Assembly (NCBI RefSeq): GCF_014107495.1
Contig: NZ_CP041969.1
Coordinates: forward strand, 1,416,001-1,480,000
Length of the DNA: 64,000 nucleotides
Direction: 5' to 3'
Source of the DNA: Cohnella cholangitidis
GTDB lineage: Bacteria; Bacillota; Bacilli; Paenibacillales; Paenibacillaceae
The notes under the pieces are model-generated. The model had not been told where the DNA came from and did no database searches. It saw nothing but the letters and a program-made list of their open reading frames with translations. Within the stretch, counting starts at the first letter, position 1. Each line of letters starts with the position of its first letter. The position numbers were made by a program, and so were the translations under genes. Shown here piece by piece: positions 62,652 through 64,000 of the stretch.

Positions 62652-62724
62652 TGGCTCGAGACGGAATCGAACCGCCGACACGAGGATTTTCAGTCCTCTG
62701 CTCTACCAGCTGAGCTATCGAGCC
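62652..62724 (-). tRNA. tRNA-Phe (GAA)
   Basis: Acceptor GGCTCGA/TCGAGCC, anticodon loop CTGAAAA; encoded CCA. Confidence 0.95.
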
Positions 62725-62742
62725 GAACTAAGTGAAAAGTGG

Positions 62743-62816
62743 CGGAGCTGACGGGATTCGAACCCGCGGTCTCCTGCGTGACAGGCAGGCATGTTAGGCC
62801 ACTACACCACAGCTCC
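62743..62816 (-). tRNA. tRNA-Asp (GTC)
   Basis: Acceptor GGAGCTG/CAGCTCC, anticodon loop CTGTCAC; encoded CCA. Confidence 0.94.
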
Positions 62817-62857
62817 ACGATAGTTACTCGGTCTTGAGCCGAGGGTAGTTCATTTGG

Positions 62858-62931
<74 letters not shown>

Positions 62932-63034
62932 TCGTTATTGATTAAGTTACTTCGTGAAGCGACATTTCTTATCATACCTCATATCGCCTACGTTTTGCAA
63001 CCCTCAATTTATGGTAATTCTTTTTGAAGAATGG

Positions 63035-63106
63035 TGACCCCTAGGGGATTCGAACCCCTGTTACCTCCGTGAAAGGGAGGTGTCTTAACCGCTTGACCAA
63101 GGGGCC
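63035..63106 (-). tRNA. tRNA-Glu (TTC)
   Basis: Acceptor GGCCCCT, anticodon loop CTTTCAC, encoded CCA. A 103-bp AT-rich spacer separates it from tRNA-fMet, the longest gap in the array. Confidence 0.93.
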
Positions 63107-63130
63107 ATGCTTACAATGAATAAATAGTGG

Positions 63131-63220
63131 CGGAGAGAGAGGGATTCGAACCCTCGAGACGCTTTAGGCGCCTACACGATTTCCAATCGTGCTCCTTCGA
63201 CCAAACTCGGACACCTCTCC
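63131..63220 (-). tRNA. tRNA-Ser (GGA)
   Basis: Class II tRNA with a long variable arm; acceptor GGAGAGG, anticodon loop TTGGAAA; encoded CCA. Confidence 0.93.
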
Positions 63221-63226
63221 ATATGG

Positions 63227-63299
63227 CTCCCCGAACAGGACTCGAACCTGTGACAACTCGATTAACAGTCGAGTGCTCTACCAACTGAGCTATCAGGGA
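63227..63299 (-). tRNA. tRNA-Asn (GTT)
   Basis: Acceptor TCCCTGA with one G-U pair, anticodon loop CTGTTAA; encoded CCA. First tRNA after 5S rRNA. Confidence 0.93.
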
Positions 63300-63328
63300 A
63301 TGTAAGCAAAGCAAATCTTGTGATCCAG

Positions 63329-63446
63329 CCTGGCAACGTCCTACTCTCCCAGGACCCTGCGGTCCAAGTACCATTGGCGCTGGAGGGCTTAACGGTCGTG
63401 TTCGGGATGGGTACGCGTGGAACCCCTCCGCCATTATTACCAGACC
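63329..63446 (-). rRNA. rrf: 5S ribosomal RNA
   Basis: Recognised by the conserved core CCCATCCCGAACACG on the minus strand and terminal pairing of TGGT with GCCA. Ends are approximate. It lies between 23S rRNA and the tRNA array, the normal order of a 16S-23S-5S operon reading leftward. Confidence 0.95.
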
Positions 63447-63620
63447 GGATCTTAAACTCAAGGCTTACACCTTGAAAACTGGATGCGAACCCGTGCGACG
63501 AAGTCGTCACGGCCCCGTATACTTGCAGGCAGCAATGCTGTGCATTGCGGTGCAGGTATACGAAACAAAGCATGTAGGAAGAAGGTGAATGTATCATTGC
63601 CTTACCGTGCAATTCGTTTA
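63447..63620 (-). other. 23S-5S intergenic spacer
   Basis: Contains a hairpin with GTATAC...GTATAC arms (around 63517-63561) and further paired stretches, as expected for rRNA processing signals; no gene. Confidence 0.6.

Positions 63621-64000
<380 letters not shown>

Overview
The window looks like a chromosomal segment of a spore-forming, moderately GC-rich Paenibacillaceae member (Paenibacillus/Cohnella-like). Pointers are an SspI spore protein, a LiaFSR/PspA envelope-stress locus, YesM/YesN-type two-component control of lipoprotein-dependent sugar ABC transport, a yhbD-bacE-bacF cluster, AGGAGG-type ribosome binding sites, and frequent TTG/GTG starts. Almost every gene reads leftward (minus strand), the same direction as the rRNA operon that enters at the right edge.

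Layout. 1-12,090: an unusual accessory biosynthesis/export island. In transcription order it holds an acyl carrier protein, a three-gene ABC-2 exporter, a membrane-anchored 5'-nucleotidase-like hydrolase, a second ACP, a BtrH-like acyltransferase, an AMP-forming acyl ligase, a nucleotidyltransferase-family protein, a UGT-like glycosyltransferase, a thymidylate-kinase-like P-loop kinase, a sulfotransferase and an APS kinase cut by the window edge. A NarL-type response regulator carrying a one-base frameshift lies just upstream (12,285-12,934). I read this as a biosynthetic cluster for an acylated, probably glycosylated and sulfated exported metabolite. I do not recognise it as a characterised pathway, and it is my main candidate for a new system.

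13,481-32,625: a plant-cell-wall glycan locus with GH78 rhamnosidase, GH51 arabinofuranosidase, an ABC sugar importer without its own ATPase, a YesM/YesN sensor-regulator pair, a cellulase-like GH, a GH35 beta-galactosidase and a 1,115-residue DUF5107/TPR protein. Side-chain-rich pectin or arabinogalactan is the likely substrate. Four tandem 51-bp repeats and a structured intergenic element lie inside it. 32,744-42,264: accessory genes (a frameshifted AraC regulator, a MATE transporter, a second AraC regulator, a MarR regulator with a SnoaL-like protein and paired operators, a large LuxR-type ATPase regulator, an SDR, a DUF2269 membrane protein and an AT-rich secreted stalk-domain protein).

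42,512-61,698: mostly conserved chromosomal genes. They are an rRNA methyltransferase, a KtrA-type potassium channel gate, sspI, a PhnM-like hydrolase, prfC, an MFS exporter, bactofilins, a formamidase-like hydrolase, zwf, liaR/liaS/liaF, a duplicated pspA operon, an NlpC/P60 hydrolase, a chemoreceptor and a MEKHLA-domain protein. 61,734-64,000: the 3' end of an rRNA operon with fifteen tRNA genes, 5S rRNA and the 3' end of 23S rRNA.

Start sites were chosen from visible Shine-Dalgarno sequences, so several genes are called shorter than their longest open frame. All family assignments come from reading motifs; no searches were run.
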